Origin: Cinnamomum chago
Lineage: Eukaryota; Streptophyta; Magnoliopsida; Laurales; Lauraceae
Assembly (NCBI GenBank): GCA_038049695.1
Contig: CP142458.1
Location: 63,211,501-63,275,500, forward strand
Direction: 5' to 3'
Length of the DNA: 64,000 bases
Shown: positions 35,281 to 47,120 of the stretch, piece by piece
Position numbering within the stretch: position 1 is the first letter of the stretch
How the letters are laid out: each line of letters opens with the position of its first letter
Program-made: the position numbers and the translations under genes
The notes under the pieces: generated by a model
What the model was told of the DNA's origin: nothing
What the model saw: the letters and a program-made list of their open reading frames with translations, nothing else
The model's database searches: none

Positions 35281-36837
35281 TTAAGGTTTGTCTAAGTGAA
35301 TGACTTTGGGAATCCACCTAAGGTCTTGAGAGGGTTGAACTTTGAGGTCTATTTTGGAATTCTCACCAACTATAGGAGATTTAACTTGATAAATTTTCAA
35401 TTTGAACTTATCACCATGATATTTAGATTTTACTAAATTTGGCTTAGAATGGTGATTAGTCTTTTGATGTTGGTGAGTTTGTTTCTTTGGGGATTGCTTC
35501 ACTTTTCTTTTCTTCTTATTTTCTCCCTTTACTTGACTTTTGAATTTTAAATTTAACTTAGCAACTTTCTTCAAAAGTTCTTTCATGTTTTGACTAAAGG
35601 GAGGTAGGTTGAGAAGCTTTTTGTTTATAGATTCTTTTAAGCTAGGTTTGACTTGTTTAACCTTTTTAGAATCTATTTTTGGAGACTCCTTGTTAATTGG
35701 TTTAACTTGTTTAAGCTTTATGGAGTCTTCCTTTGTTTTTAGTGTCTTACCCTTCAAGTTTGATTTTACTTTCTTGAGTTCAAAGATGGGTTTAGACACA
35801 TAGCTTCTTTTCCTTGGTTTGCACTCAAATGTAAAATGCCCTTCAATGCCACAATAATTACATTTTGATTTGGGCAAGGGAGGAAGAGTGCTAGAGAAAG
35901 AGGACTCACCTTTCACAAAAGTGTTGGTGAATTTAGGGTCATAAGACATATTCCTATTGAATCCAATACCCGTCCTATCTCCATGAGGTTTACCCATTTT
36001 AAATAATTTTTCAAGTCTATCTTCACTTTGGGTAACCTTGCACTCATACTTTTGTTTATAGTTTTCAAGTTGAGTGACTTTGATTATAAGGATTGAATTT
36101 TCATGTTTGACTTTTGAAAGTTCATTTTCAATTTCCTTATAATTGTTTAGCTCTTCATAGGCAAGTTTTAACTTAGAATTAAGCTCATTAACAACATTAG
36201 ATCCAAGTTCTAAAGTTTTTAAATTACTTTGAGCATTAGACAAATTTTCATTGGAAATTGTCAACTTGGATTTAAAATAGTTAATGTTTTCATCTTGTCT
36301 TTTAATTGTATCTCTTAGGTTTAAATTTTCATTTTTAAGCTCATCACAATTTATCTTAATCTCATTTAATTCATCTTGAGTATTAGATAAATTTTCCTTA
36401 GAGAGAGTCAATTTAGATTCAAGATTGTTAAAGTCTTTGTCTTGCCTTTTTATTTGATCTCTTAGATTTAAATTTTCCTTATTGTCATTTTCATAATCCA
36501 TCTTTAAATCTCTTAGTTCATCTTGAATGTTAGATAGATTATTTAAAGAGATCATGAACTTAGATTCTACACAATTTATAAATTCATCTTTTTCTCTAAG
36601 TTCATTTTTAGAAGAGTCTAATTCTTGGTTTAGCCTTTTAGATTCTTCTTTTAATCTTTTATTTTTCTTGGAAACCTCTAAGGACCATGTGTACAATTCC
36701 TCATAGGCTTCAAGTTCATCAAATTCTTCTTCTTTTAATTCAAGTTGAGATTCTTTAATTTCAATGTTTGAATCTCCATAAGATGGAAGAATGAGGGGTC
36801 TAGAAGAATCTACAAAGTCTAGCCTAGTGAAGTCCAT
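35281..36837 (-). CDS. Gag of the gag-only retroelement
   Basis: A 518-residue open frame. Residues about 25-280 are a long coiled coil built on a repeated ~52-residue unit (NLSNTQDEL ... NLNLRDTIKRQD ... SKLTLS), seen about three times. A CCHC zinc knuckle, CNYCGIEGHFTFEC, lies at about residues 327-340. The C-terminal third is very lysine-rich (KKVKSNLKGK-type runs), suggesting nucleic-acid binding. This is the only coding region of the 31163-38680 element and would form the particle shell, with enzymes supplied by autonomous relatives. Intact, in keeping with the nearly identical LTRs. Confidence 0.88.
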   Translation of the reverse strand: MDFTRLDFVDSSRPLILPSYGDSNIEIKESQLELKEEEFDELEAYEELYTWSLEVSKKNKRLKEESKRLNQELDSSKNELREKDEFINCVESKFMISLNNLSNIQDELRDLKMDYENDNKENLNLRDQIKRQDKDFNNLESKLTLSKENLSNTQDELNEIKINCDELKNENLNLRDTIKRQDENINYFKSKLTISNENLSNAQSNLKTLELGSNVVNELNSKLKLAYEELNNYKEIENELSKVKHENSILIIKVTQLENYKQKYECKVTQSEDRLEKLFKMGKPHGDRTGIGFNRNMSYDPKFTNTFVKGESSFSSTLPPLPKSKCNYCGIEGHFTFECKPRKRSYVSKPIFELKKVKSNLKGKTLKTKEDSIKLKQVKPINKESPKIDSKKVKQVKPSLKESINKKLLNLPPFSQNMKELLKKVAKLNLKFKSQVKGENKKKRKVKQSPKKQTHQHQKTNHHSKPNLVKSKYHGDKFKLKIYQVKSPIVGENSKIDLKVQPSQDLRWIPKVIHLDKP

Positions 36838-36938
36838 TTAAATGATTTTCAAATAAGCACAACTCTAGGGTTTTAACTCTAGGTTTTTACACCTAATCAA
36901 GAGTTCCAAACACTTGATCCTAAGGGATAGAGCACTTG

Positions 36939-36950
36939 GCTCTGATACCA
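36939..36950 (-). other. Primer-binding site (tRNA iMet)
   Basis: TGGTATCAGAGC on the minus strand, two bases from the 5' LTR. Confidence 0.9.
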
Positions 36951-36952
36951 AT

Positions 36953-38680
36953 TGAAAGTCCACGAGGATCCTAACCCTAGAGGGGGGGGGGGGTGAATAG
37001 GGTGAGCTACAACTATGACCAATTTAGACCAATTTTAAATTCTTAATTTAAACTAGTCACATGTGATGATAAACAATCAAAATGCGGAAGCTAACAATAC
37101 CATCATCACAAAGCAATCACCACAACACAATATTTATAGTGGTTCGGCCAACGTGCCTACATCCACTACCGGCTTGTGATCCAATCACCCCACCGGATTT
37201 CCACTATTTATGCTTTTTCAAAGGCTAAGCAATAACCTCTACAATGTTGCTTTTCAAAGGCTAAACAACAACCTTACAAGATGCTTTTCTTAGGCTAAGC
37301 AATAACCTTACAATATGCTTTTCTTAGGCTAAGCAATAACCTTATACAATGCTTTTCTTAGGCTAAGCAATAACCTTTACAAATAAAGCTTTCTCTAAGA
37401 AAGTGTCTTTACAAAAGATCACTCTAAGAGATTACAATTTAAGCTCATATGAAATTGCCTCTTGACTAGGCTAATATGAAAGTTTAATACAAATAACAAA
37501 CATACACTCAATAAGTTAAAGTGTGTGCACAAGTGTATGAATGCTCTACTTCAATCTATTTTAACAATGAAGCTCTTAAATGAATGCATGATGCATTTTA
37601 AAATCAAGGCTAATAAAATGATGATTGAAGAGAAAAATACTAATCACATGAAAGATTCACACAACTTGAAGAAATGATCTAAAACATGTTGTATGAATAT
37701 AAAAGTCTAAGAACACATGTGATTTAGGTGAGAGTGATTGCAAACCATTCTAATATACCAATGAAGATAATGAGTTTGCAAAACAACTCTTGAAATCATG
37801 CATAAGTGAAAAACAAAGATTTAAGCATGCATGGATTTCATTTTAATGAAAATCAAAATACAAGTAAAGTGTACCTTTTTAAGAACTCATGTATTTGATT
37901 TCCAAATGGCCCCCTAGCCTTTCCAACTTCTTCCCCTTTCTTTGGCTCCAAAATGCTCTCAAAGGTTCATGGTTCAAGCCTTGAAAAAGGTTGGAAATGA
38001 ATGGACTTTATAGCCAAAAAGTTGCCAACGGCTAGTTCTCGGTCGACCGGCAAAGAGGTCTCGGTCGACCGAGAAGGCACAACGGTCAGATTTCTTACCG
38101 TTGGGGCTACAGTTCAGAAAACTGTCCACTTGCCCTGCAGTGGTCTCGGTCGACCGAGACCCAGGTCTCGGTCGACCGGCGACACTGCCGGGACACCCCC
38201 AAAAATTCCAACTTTTGCATTTTGAAGAATTTCTTTGTGGAATTTTGTGGGTCACTAAACCAAGCTTAAAAACATGTTTTAAAACATTTAAAAACATGAA
38301 ACACACAAAGCCTAAAATGATTCAAAGGTTTAAAACCAAAGGCTAGCTTGATTTGATAAAAACTCTTTTCAAGTGAACAAGCATACAAAAATGATTCTTT
38401 TTGTAATGAATGTATGCAAAGCTCAAACCTAAATACCTAACATGATTTTCCAAATATAATGCACAAGGAATTAGGTTTTCAAAAGAGTTTTGGGTTCTAA
38501 AACCAATGCATCCAAGTTTAGAACCAAACCATGCATAAAACACAAACTTTTCCAAATCTAAAAACCAATGCATGTATAAAGCTAGATTTCAAGATATTTT
38601 AAATCAATGCATGTGTGTGAATTCAAATGATGCCAATATGCAAATGCATCCATCAAATTGCAAATACAAAATCCCTAACA
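36953..38680 (-). repeat. 5' LTR of gag-only element
   Basis: Same as 31163-32867 but with one additional 22-bp GGTCGACC-containing unit near 38150-38172 and a longer G run at 36981-36991. Confidence 0.95.
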
Positions 38681-38685
38681 AATCA

Positions 38686-39879
38686 CGCAACTATAGGGCA
38701 TGACTTGTAGCTTCAAAACATGTCACATATTCTGTATCGAATGTGGATGGGTTAACTAGGGTTTGTTTTTGCACTTCTCCATGAAACTGCCCCGTTAGCT
38801 AATAGAAAAATATATCATGAAGCCAACTTTCTAGAATCGATGCATCCTGCGAAGTCTACATCCGAATATCCGATTACTTCTAAATGATCAGATCGCCTGT
38901 AAGAGAGCATATAATTCCTAGTCCAGCTTAGATCTCTCAAGACCTTCTTAAGTCTCACCCAATGGGGCATACCCGGATCACTTTGATATCTACTTAACAT
39001 GCCAACTGGAAAGCTTATATCGGGTCTAGTACATGTTTGTGCATACATTAGACTACCGATTGCGGCAGCATATGGAAATTTATCCATTTATATTATTTCA
39101 ATCTCATTTCTTGGACATTAAGCCTTGCAAAACTTATCACCTTTGATCATAGGTTTGTTTTAAGCTTTACATGCTTCCATACAAAATCTTTTCAAAACAG
39201 TTTTGATATAGGCTTCTTGTGATAACCAAAGTAATCCTTGATATCTATCACGATAAATCTCGATTCCTATTGCGAAGGTTCCTTCATCGATATCTTTCAT
39301 ATCAAGATTGTTCCTTAGATATTCCTTGGTTTCACGAATCATACCAAGGTCATTGCTAGCCAGTAAAATGTAGTCAACATATAACACCAAGATAATAAAC
39401 TTACTCCCACTAATCTTGAGATAAATGCAATGATCAACCATATTTTCAGTGAATCTGAATGCTGTAATAACACAGTTGAATTTAAGGTACCATTGTCCGG
39501 AAACTTGTTTAAGGCCATAAATCGACTTCTTTAATTTACAGACTAATTTTTTTTCACTCTGTTTTACAAATCCTTCAGGTTGTTCCATGTACACCTCTTC
39601 TTCTAGATTTTCATTTAAGAATGTTGTTTTGACATCCATTTGATGTAACTCAAGATTAAAGTGAGCTACTAGAGCCATGATTATCCTGGATGAATCCTTT
39701 TTAGACACCGGAGTGTAAGTTTCATTGTAAGCAATCCCTTCTCTCTGAGTAAAACCTTTGGCCACAAGTCTGGCTTTGAAACGTTCAACCTTTCCATTTG
39801 AATCCCTTTTGGTCTTACAACCAACGGACTTGGAATTCTTAGGTAGTTCAACGATATCCCAAACATCATTAGTAGCCAT
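38686..39879 (-). pseudogene. Copia reverse transcriptase and RNase H part
   Basis: 39160-39879 encodes the reverse transcriptase core (ARLVAKGFTQREGI, HQMDVKTTFLN, KSIYGLKQ, LYVDYILLAS); 38815-39087 the adjoining RNase H part (GSLMYAQTCTRPDI, GYSDVDFAGC). Typical Copia order. Fossil with a few breaks. Confidence 0.9.
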
Positions 39880-40403
39880 TGACTCTAGGTCATCTTTGGT
39901 TGCATCTGTCCATTTAATAGAATTCTTACATTCTATGGCTTCTTCAAATGTCCTGGGATCATCTTTTACCTCAATATCGGCTTCTTGTAAGTATACAACA
40001 TAATCATTCGAGATAGCGGGTCTTCTCGTACAAGTTGATCTCCTTAAAATTTCAAGATCTGGATCATTATTTTGTTATGGAAGTGGTTCAATAATGGGTA
40101 ATTGCGTTTCTTGTGCTTCTTGTTCATTTTGTGGCTGTTGTACCTCTTGATTGTCATTGAGCACAATATCAAGTCGGACATCAAACTCACTCTTTTATTA
40201 GGTACATCAATATCTACCCTAATTTCTTCGTAGGTAATATTTCTATTTTGACCACTCCCACTATTCAAATGACCCTCCAAAGATTTAGCATTTCCCAAAT
40301 CAACAATCCTAGTTGTATGGTTAGGACAATAAAATCTATACCATTTGGACCTATCTGGATATCCAATAAAATATCTGCTAACTGTTTTAGGTGTTATATT
40401 ATA

Positions 40404-42008
40404 TGGACTCAATCCATCAGTTGATGTAATAAATTGATTAATTTCTTTATTTATCAATAAAATCATGCTTTCCTTTAATTAGATGAATGATGTTTTATTA
40501 CTTAATACACATGACCAATACATATGACATGATAATTCATGAGTTGAACTGGGTCCCACTAGTATATTAGATGTGATATATGTATATGGATGAGATCCAC
40601 ATACGGGAGACATGTGTCACAAATCTTATACTTTAGAGTATCTTCACAACCAGTGATGAGACTGGGCATCTCATGAGACTGGGCATCTCATCTGACAAGG
40701 TTGCTGCACTTTGATCACTATGAGATAGTGTGATTTGTCTCGATCATTAGAATATTAGATTCTAGATCATTGTGCTGGTACATTAGATGCATTGAAGGAC
40801 CATGAGAAGCGTCTTATGAAATACTGTGTCGATTTAAGGACTGCTCTCATAATTCCCTAGCAATAGGCTCTCAATCATGAGACATTGATAAACCCAAGTT
40901 TCTGTCTATTCATTTGCTTTGAGTCACCAATGAGTGAGGCCAACTGTAGGTCAACACTAGTAGGGCAGTGAGAACATTCATTGGTCAAGATGGAATCAAT
41001 CTATATTATCCCCTTGTGCCAATTATTGGATTTATCTTTAGTAAGTGCGCACCCATCTCAATTAAGAGTTAATTGGATGGTACTGATGATTACTGTGATT
41101 AATTGAGGCTCAAAGATAATAAGATGTGGGTCTAAAATTGGATGGGACAGATTTATTCCAATTGATCCATGAATATTGATAGAGGGACCTACTTGTGGTA
41201 ATTGGAAAGTTTAGGGTCTTCATTGTAATTTATTCCTAAGACTGGAGTGCAATTGCATTTATATAGTGGTGTTATTTGTAATTAACTGTGGGCCCAGATT
41301 GCACATGAGATATGGGGTCGTGGTGTCCCAGTTGGAGCCAGCTTTCTTTGGAACCGCTAGTGGTCCCCACGCTAGCCCAAGTTATTAGAAAGATACAAAT
41401 CTTACTTGAACTCTAAAAGGAAGGAATTAGAAAGTTACTATTTCTATTTGAAGTGAGACTTCTAATACAATTAGTAAGAGAGTAACAAGAGGAGGCTTAA
41501 GGGTTATATAAAGGGGAAGCATTCCCTCTTGGACGTCCAACCTAAGGAAACGCGCCCAGCCCTCCTATTGTGCAATAGTTGCACAACTCTTCTTCCTCTC
41601 TTTCTCTTCTAGTTCCTTGGAGTTTCTAGTAGGGTTTTCTCTTGGAGATCCCACCCATCTTCTTGAGAAAAGAGAATTCGATACGGGTCATAGCGTGGAA
41701 GATCAAGAGGTCTTGGAGATTCCTATTTGATACGTGAAAGAGTTTCATTATCAAAGAAAGACACAACTTCTCCATTACAGCACAACCGAGCTCCAAAGGT
41801 ATAATCTACTTCCTTGCATGTTGTAGATTTTATGGATGCTTGTTGGTTGCTGTTCTATCTTCTTGATAGGTTTATTTACTAATAATGATGGCTGAGATTA
41901 AGGACATGGATCCTGGATTGAGTTTTATAGCCTTCTAGATAGTTGATCCCTTAGTCAAGTGAGTCAAAAGTTTTGAAAACCTATCCACGAGGCCCACCTA
42001 CTTCCAAC
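40404..42008. repeat. Solo LTR nested in Copia pol
   Basis: Starts TGGACTCAATCC and ends CTTCCAACA; flanked by TTATA (40399-40403) and TTATG (42009-42013), a 4-of-5 target-site match. The Copia integrase/RT coding homology stops and resumes exactly at these points. A TATATAAAGGGG box at about 41510 suggests plus orientation, but this is not certain. 1,605 bp, no coding content; family not otherwise present in the window. Confidence 0.8.
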
Positions 42009-42081
42009 ATTATGTCCAATATTTGTTCATGCGGGTTGAAGATTTTTACTTCAAATGGACATCCCCATACTTGAAAACGAT

Positions 42082-43116
42082 TTAATCAGAGTTTCCTATT
42101 AGTCCATAACTCAAAAGGAGTTTTTGGAAACCGCCTTTTGTAGGAACCCGATTTAAGATGTACATTGCCATCTTTAATGCTTTACCCCACATGGACTCAG
42201 GTAAATCAGTGTTACTGAGCATACTCCTGATCATCTCAATAATTGTCATGTTTCTTCTCTCAGCTACACAATTCTGCTGAGGTGTACCATGCATTGTGTA
42301 TTCGGCAATAAATCCTTCCTCTTGTAAAAAGCTAGCAAATGGGCCCATGTTACGATCCAATTCGATGTATCTGTCGTAATACTCACTACCTCTATTTGAT
42401 CTCATGACCTTGATTTTTCTATCTAACTGCTTTTCTACCTCTACCTTAATTATTTTGAAGGCATTTAAAGCATCGGATTTTTATTTGATTAAATAGACAT
42501 AACCAAAACGTGAAAAATCATTGATAAAAGTAATAAAGTGTTCCTCGCTGGTAAAACAGGGTATGTGGATACTTCCGTAGATATTTGTATGGATTATTTC
42601 TAATAGACCCGAACTTCTTGTGGCTCCTTTCTTACTTGTATTGGTTTGCTTTCCTTTAATTCGATCAACACAAACTGTAAAGTCGGTGAAATTCAGATTA
42701 GGTAACAATCCATCTTTCACCAATCTTGCCATTCTTTCTTTTGAAATATGGCCTAACCTTTTATGCCACAACATAGATGAGTTCTCATTAATGGCCATTC
42801 TTTTAACTCCCATGTTCATGCCACAATTAATGTGTTGTGTGTGAAGAGATTGTTCATACATAGAATTTTACTTTAATTTATACAATCCATCACATAAATA
42901 ACCATTTCCAACAATTTTATTATTTCTAAGAACGTTCATACATCCATCACCAAAACCAAATTTAAAACCATCATAATCAAGTTTTGAAACAGAAATAAGA
43001 TTTCTAGAAATATCCGGGACAAAGAAAGTATTGTGGAGATCCAAAATGAATCTGGTGTCCAACACCAGCCTGTATGTGCCTGTAGCTTCAACTCTTAACT
43101 CCTTTCGGTTTTCCAT
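42082..43116 (-). pseudogene. Copia protease and integrase part
   Basis: 42868-43116: end of protease region (NLISVSKLDYDGFKF). 42481-42861: pre-integrase motif (LWHKRLGHISKERMARLV) and start of integrase core (FINDFSRFGYVYLI). 42082-42405: integrase core continuation (SNRGSEYYD, TPQQNCVAERRN). Fossil, in several frames. Confidence 0.9.
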
Positions 43117-43360
43117 GGTGATGGTCCTTTCCTCATCATTTGGACTCCAGCTTGAAAGGAATCCCTACATACAACCAGAAACATGAATGGTTGCCCCAGA
43201 CCCAATCCACCAAGTATTAGATAGAACATTTGTTAAATTGGTTTCAAAACAAACAAGAGTTTGACTTTTACCTTTACTTTCAAACCATTTCTTTCATTTA
43301 AGACAATCCTTTTTTAAATGACCTTTCTTTCCACAAAAATTGAATTTCTTCATTATCCCT

Positions 43361-44080
43361 TTATCCTTCTTTTCTGGTTTTATTGGCTTGAGCATTTGCA
43401 CCTTTATTGCCTTTACCCTTGCTCTTGGACTTAGATCGAGAGACAAAATTAACCATCATTTGTCCCTCTGCCTTCAACCTTCTTTCTTCTTGATTGGCTC
43501 TAGCGATCAATTCATTTATGTCCCATGTCGTTGGGCTTTGGTTATAAGCTACCTTAAAAGCTCTAAAAGCGGGAGGAAGAGAATTGAAAATGAATTGGAC
43601 TATGTATTGATCAGACAAGCTCATGTCCACCTCTTTCAATTTCAACGCTATGTGCACCACTGCAAAGATGTGTTCTCTTACTCCCAGGGTTCCATCATAT
43701 TTCATACTTGAAAGGCGGCTTATCAACGAAGCACCTACTGCCTTATTAGTTATCGTAAATTACTTTTTCACCGTATCTAAGAGGTCCTTGGCCTTATTTT
43801 TTATTCCTAGGGACCCTTGGATAGTATGTGAAATAGAATTTAAGATGATCTTTACTCCCACTTTGTTTGCCTTTATCCATCTTTCATAGATTGTCCTTTC
43901 TTCGGCAGTACGTAGAGTTTTCAGTGGGATTTTCAGGCATGGGTTCGTCGAAGGCAATTTCTAAGTCCAGGAACGTTGTAAGAATCATTAAAGCATCCAA
44001 CCATTCAACGAAATTGGAATCATCCAAAGTGGGTATAGTCCTAAGGTGGAAAGTGCCACTAATGATCTGGTTACTGTAAG
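43361..44080 (-). pseudogene. Copia gag part
   Basis: Gag N-terminal part (NFVEWLDALMIL at about 44000-44040) and UBN2-like central part (43361-43726; FIFNSLPPAFRAFKVAYNQ, ANQEERRLKAEG), ending in a lysine/serine-rich region before the zinc knuckle. Fossil with a few breaks. No LTR found beyond it. Confidence 0.85.
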
Positions 44081-44090
44081 AAACAATAAA

Positions 44091-44533
44091 TAACTATATG
44101 TGAAGATTCAGTAACGAGAACAAAGCAATGGGTACATGAATGTAAATCTACCTTTGGATGGATAAACAACATGTGAAATATTCCTTTCCATAATTAATAT
44201 GTCCACGCTAACAAATGTGATGTAAATTAAGAAAATCATACCATTGGATGTAAGTCATTCAAAATTTTTTATCAGATTCATAAACATGTCAAATTCTGAT
44301 TTCTAACCGTTCGGATGATCTCACCTATCCTCACTACAACAATTTGCACTTTTATCGGCTTTTTTTTCCCGGCACAATCATTAAACGCTAGTGTCATCCC
44401 ATCCAGAGTATTGATTGCCGATGAAGTCAATCTGTTCATACAAGATGAAACAGGATTAGAAGACAGTTGACAAATAAATAGTATCCTCAGCAACTAGCAA
44501 AACTACATAAAAGATTGAGGACCGTGCTTACAA
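44091..44533 (-). other. Host-like sequence interrupted by CACTA, gene unidentified
   Basis: On the minus strand, 51989-52032 reads as a short exon ending AVNMAKEF at a GTAAGC splice donor; the CACTA element is inserted at that donor, and its TSD (TTG in this sense) spans it. The intron would continue in 44300-44530 to an acceptor near 44436 followed by an open stretch (44278-44436). This looks like two exons of a host gene or gene fragment, but I do not recognise it. 44091-44278 holds nothing identifiable. Confidence 0.4.
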
Positions 44534-44554
44534 CACTACTAGAAAAACCACTTT

Positions 44555-44870
44555 TAGAGACCGCCAAAAGCCGTCGCTAAAATTAGCGACCGCCCAGCGA
44601 CCGTCAAGAGAGCGACGCGGATACTTCGTCGCTAAAAGAGTGGCGGTCGCTAATGTTTTTGCGACGGCAAGGTGGCGATCGCTAAAAAATTTTAAAAAAA
44701 AATTGGAAGCATTAGCGGCCGCTAATACTCCATACAGCGGTCGCTAATACACCAATTTTTTGATTTTTTTGATTTTTTTTAAAAAAATTTCAAGTATTAG
44801 CAGCCACCTCTAGCGGTCGCTAATAATACTTTTAGCGACCACCAATGGCGGCCGCTAAAGGGTGTGAAAT
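44555..44870. repeat. CACTA subterminal repeats (left)
   Basis: More than ten direct and inverted copies of AGCGACCGC / GCGGTCGCTAA. Same motif at the right end, 51890-51955. Confidence 0.85.
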
Positions 44871-45262
44871 TTTTTTTTAAACATCCTGTATTTTCTCAAT
44901 TCTTTTCCTTCGTTTTATACATGTACCTGATATATTATCAATTAAAATTACAAATACTACCATCAATTAAAATTACAAATACTACCATCAATTAAAATTA
45001 CAACTACTACCATCAATTAAAATTACAAATAACAAAACAAAAGAAAGTCTTATATTAATTACATTCAAAACATTACAAAAGTTTCAACAAATTATATCCA
45101 TTACAATTACAGGAAAAAAAAAAAGTCCATGCAGGGTGTCGTGGTAGAGCCAATGCTCTCAAACCTGAACAGAAAAAGGAAAATAAATATTAATACTTTA
45201 CTATAAAATTTGATAATTTATACTAAATATAAAAAAATTAAGAATTAAAATTAAAATTTAAA

Positions 45263-47120
45263 CCTACGTTTTAACTGTACGAGCAATCCGGGAGTCGGAA
45301 TCTTGTTCCGTCAGTTTCTACAAGTCATGAATGACTAAGGGGCCGTGCCCATCAAGTTTCACGGGCAACGAAGCCCGTTTGCTCATTTTGGGTGCCTGGA
45401 TGCTCGTTTTCTAAATTTTAAATTAACGTTCTAACTTAAACCTACGTTTTAACTGTACGAGCATTCCGGGAGTCGGAATCTCGTTCCGTCAGTTCCTGCA
45501 AGTCATGAATGACTACGGGCCCGTTCCTGTCAAGTTTCACGGGCAACGGAGCATGTTGGCTCTTTTGGGCGCCCGGATCCTCGTTTTCTAAAGTTTAAGT
45601 TATAGTTCTAACATAAACCTACGTTTCAACTGTACGAGCAATCCGAGAGTCGGAATCACGTTCCGTTAGTTCATGCAAGTCTTGAATGACGACGGGCCCA
45701 TGCCCGTCAAGTTTCACGGGTAACGGAGCTCGTTTGCTCGTTTTGGGCGCCCAAAGGCTCGTTTTATAAGTTTTAAGTTAATATTCTAACTTAAACCTAC
45801 GTTTCAACTGTATGAGCAATCCGGGAGTCGGAATCACGTTTTGTTAGTTCCTATAAGTCATGAATAACTACGGGCCCGGGCCCGTCAAGTTTCACAAGCA
45901 ACGGAGCCCGTTTGCTCATTTTGAGCGCCCGGAGGCTCGTTTTCTACGTTTTAAAGTAACGTTCTAATTTAAACCTTTGTTTCAACCCTACGAGCAATCC
46001 GGGAGTCGGAATCTCGTTCCGTCAGTTCCTGCAAATCATGAATGACTACGGACCCGTGCCCGTCAAGTTTGACTGGCAACGGAGCACGCTTGCTCGTTTT
46101 GAGCGCCCGGAAGCTCGTTTTCTAAGTTTTAAGTTAGTTTCTAAGTTAAACCTACATTTCAACTCTACAAGCAATCCGGGAGTGGGAATCTCGTTCCGTC
46201 AGTTCCTGCAAGTTAGGAATGACTACGGGCCCGGGCCCGTCAAGTTTCAAGGGCAACGGAGCACGTTTGCTCATTTTGAGCGCCCAGGTGCTCGTTTTCT
46301 AAGTTTTAAGTTAGTTTCTAAGTTAAACATACGTTTCAACTCTACGAGCAATCCGGGAGTCGGAATCTCGTTCCGTCAGTTCCTACAAATCATGAATGAC
46401 TACGGGCCCATGCCCATCAAGTTTCACAGGCAATGGAGCACGTTTGCTCATTTTGAGCGGCCGGAGGCTCGTTTTCTAAGTTTTAAGTTAGTTTGTAAGT
46501 TAAACTTACGTTTCAACTCTACGAGCAATACGGGAGTCGGAATCTCGTTCCGTCAATTCCTGCAAGTCGGGAATGACTACGGGCCCGTGCCCGTCAAGTT
46601 TCATGGGCAACGGAGCACGTTTGCTCATTTTGAGAGCCCAGAGGGTCGTTTTCTAAGTTTTAAGTTAGTTTCTAAGTTAAATCTACGTCTCAACTCTACG
46701 AGCAATCCGAGAGTCGGAATCTCGTTCTGTCAGTTCCTGCAAGTCATGAATGACTACGGGCCCGGGCCTGTCAAGTTTCACTGACAACGGAGCCCGTTTG
46801 CTCGTTTTCTAAGTTTTAAAGTAACGTTCTAACTCAAACCTTTGTTTCAACTCTACGTGCAATTCGGGAGTCGGAATCTCGTTCCGTCAGTTCTTGCAAA
46901 TCATGAATGACTACGGGACTGTGCTCGTCAAGTTTCACGGGCAACGGAGCACGTTTTCTTGTTTTGAGCGCCCGGAGGCTCGTTTTCTAAGTTTTAAGTT
47001 AGTTTCTAAGTTAAATCTACGTTTCAACTCTACGAGCAATCCGGGAGTCGGATTCTAGTTCCGTCAGTTCCTATAAGTCAGGAATGACTACTGGCCCGTG
47101 CTCGTGCCCGTCAAGTTTCA
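45263..47120. repeat. ~177-bp tandem array, 11 units, inside CACTA
   Basis: The anchor ACGAGCAATCCGGGAGTCGG recurs at about 45277, 45455, 45632, 45810, 45989, 46167, 46342, 46519, 46697, 46855 and 47029, i.e. a period of 174-179 bp with one shortened unit (158). Units also share CGTTCCGTCAGTTCCTGCAA and GGGCCCGTGCCCGTCAAG. Since 177 is a multiple of three, a 248-codon frame (46038-46784) stays open across four units; I regard it as a by-product. Confidence 0.95.

Larger units (their letters stand above)
31163..38680 (-). mobile_element. Gag-only LTR retrotransposon, young and whole, TSD AATCA
   Basis: LTRs at 31163-32867 (1,705 bp) and 36953-38680 (1,728 bp) start TG and end CA; AATCA is duplicated at 31158-31162 and 38681-38685. 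By eye the LTRs differ by a 22-bp unit, one G and only a few substitutions, so insertion is recent. From the right: 5' LTR, iMet primer site (36939-36950), one gag frame (35281-36837), a 2.4-kb non-coding spacer, purine tract (reversed, CTCCCCCTTTGC at 32870-32881), 3' LTR. No protease, integrase or reverse transcriptase: it must borrow these. It looks structurally whole for a TR-GAG type element. It sits in the RNase H region of the older Copia element. Confidence 0.95.
30100..44090 (-). mobile_element. Copia LTR retrotransposon broken by two nested insertions
   Basis: Minus-strand Copia: gag (about 43361-44080), protease (42868-43116), integrase (42082-42861 and beyond), reverse transcriptase (39160-39879), RNase H (38681-39087 and 30865-31162), purine tract and 3' LTR (30100-30493). 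The 5' LTR and primer site are not found. Two later insertions interrupt it: the LTR at 40404-42008 and the complete gag-only element at 31163-38680. Besides those, the reading frames are broken in roughly five or more places, so it is an old, dead copy. Solo LTR of the same family at 55310-55702. Confidence 0.9.

Noticed and set aside
46038-46784. 248-codon plus-strand open frame with four repeats of a 59-residue unit
   Set aside because: It is the ~177-bp tandem array read in a frame that the period keeps open; no start context, no known domain, and the array continues on both sides without the frame.
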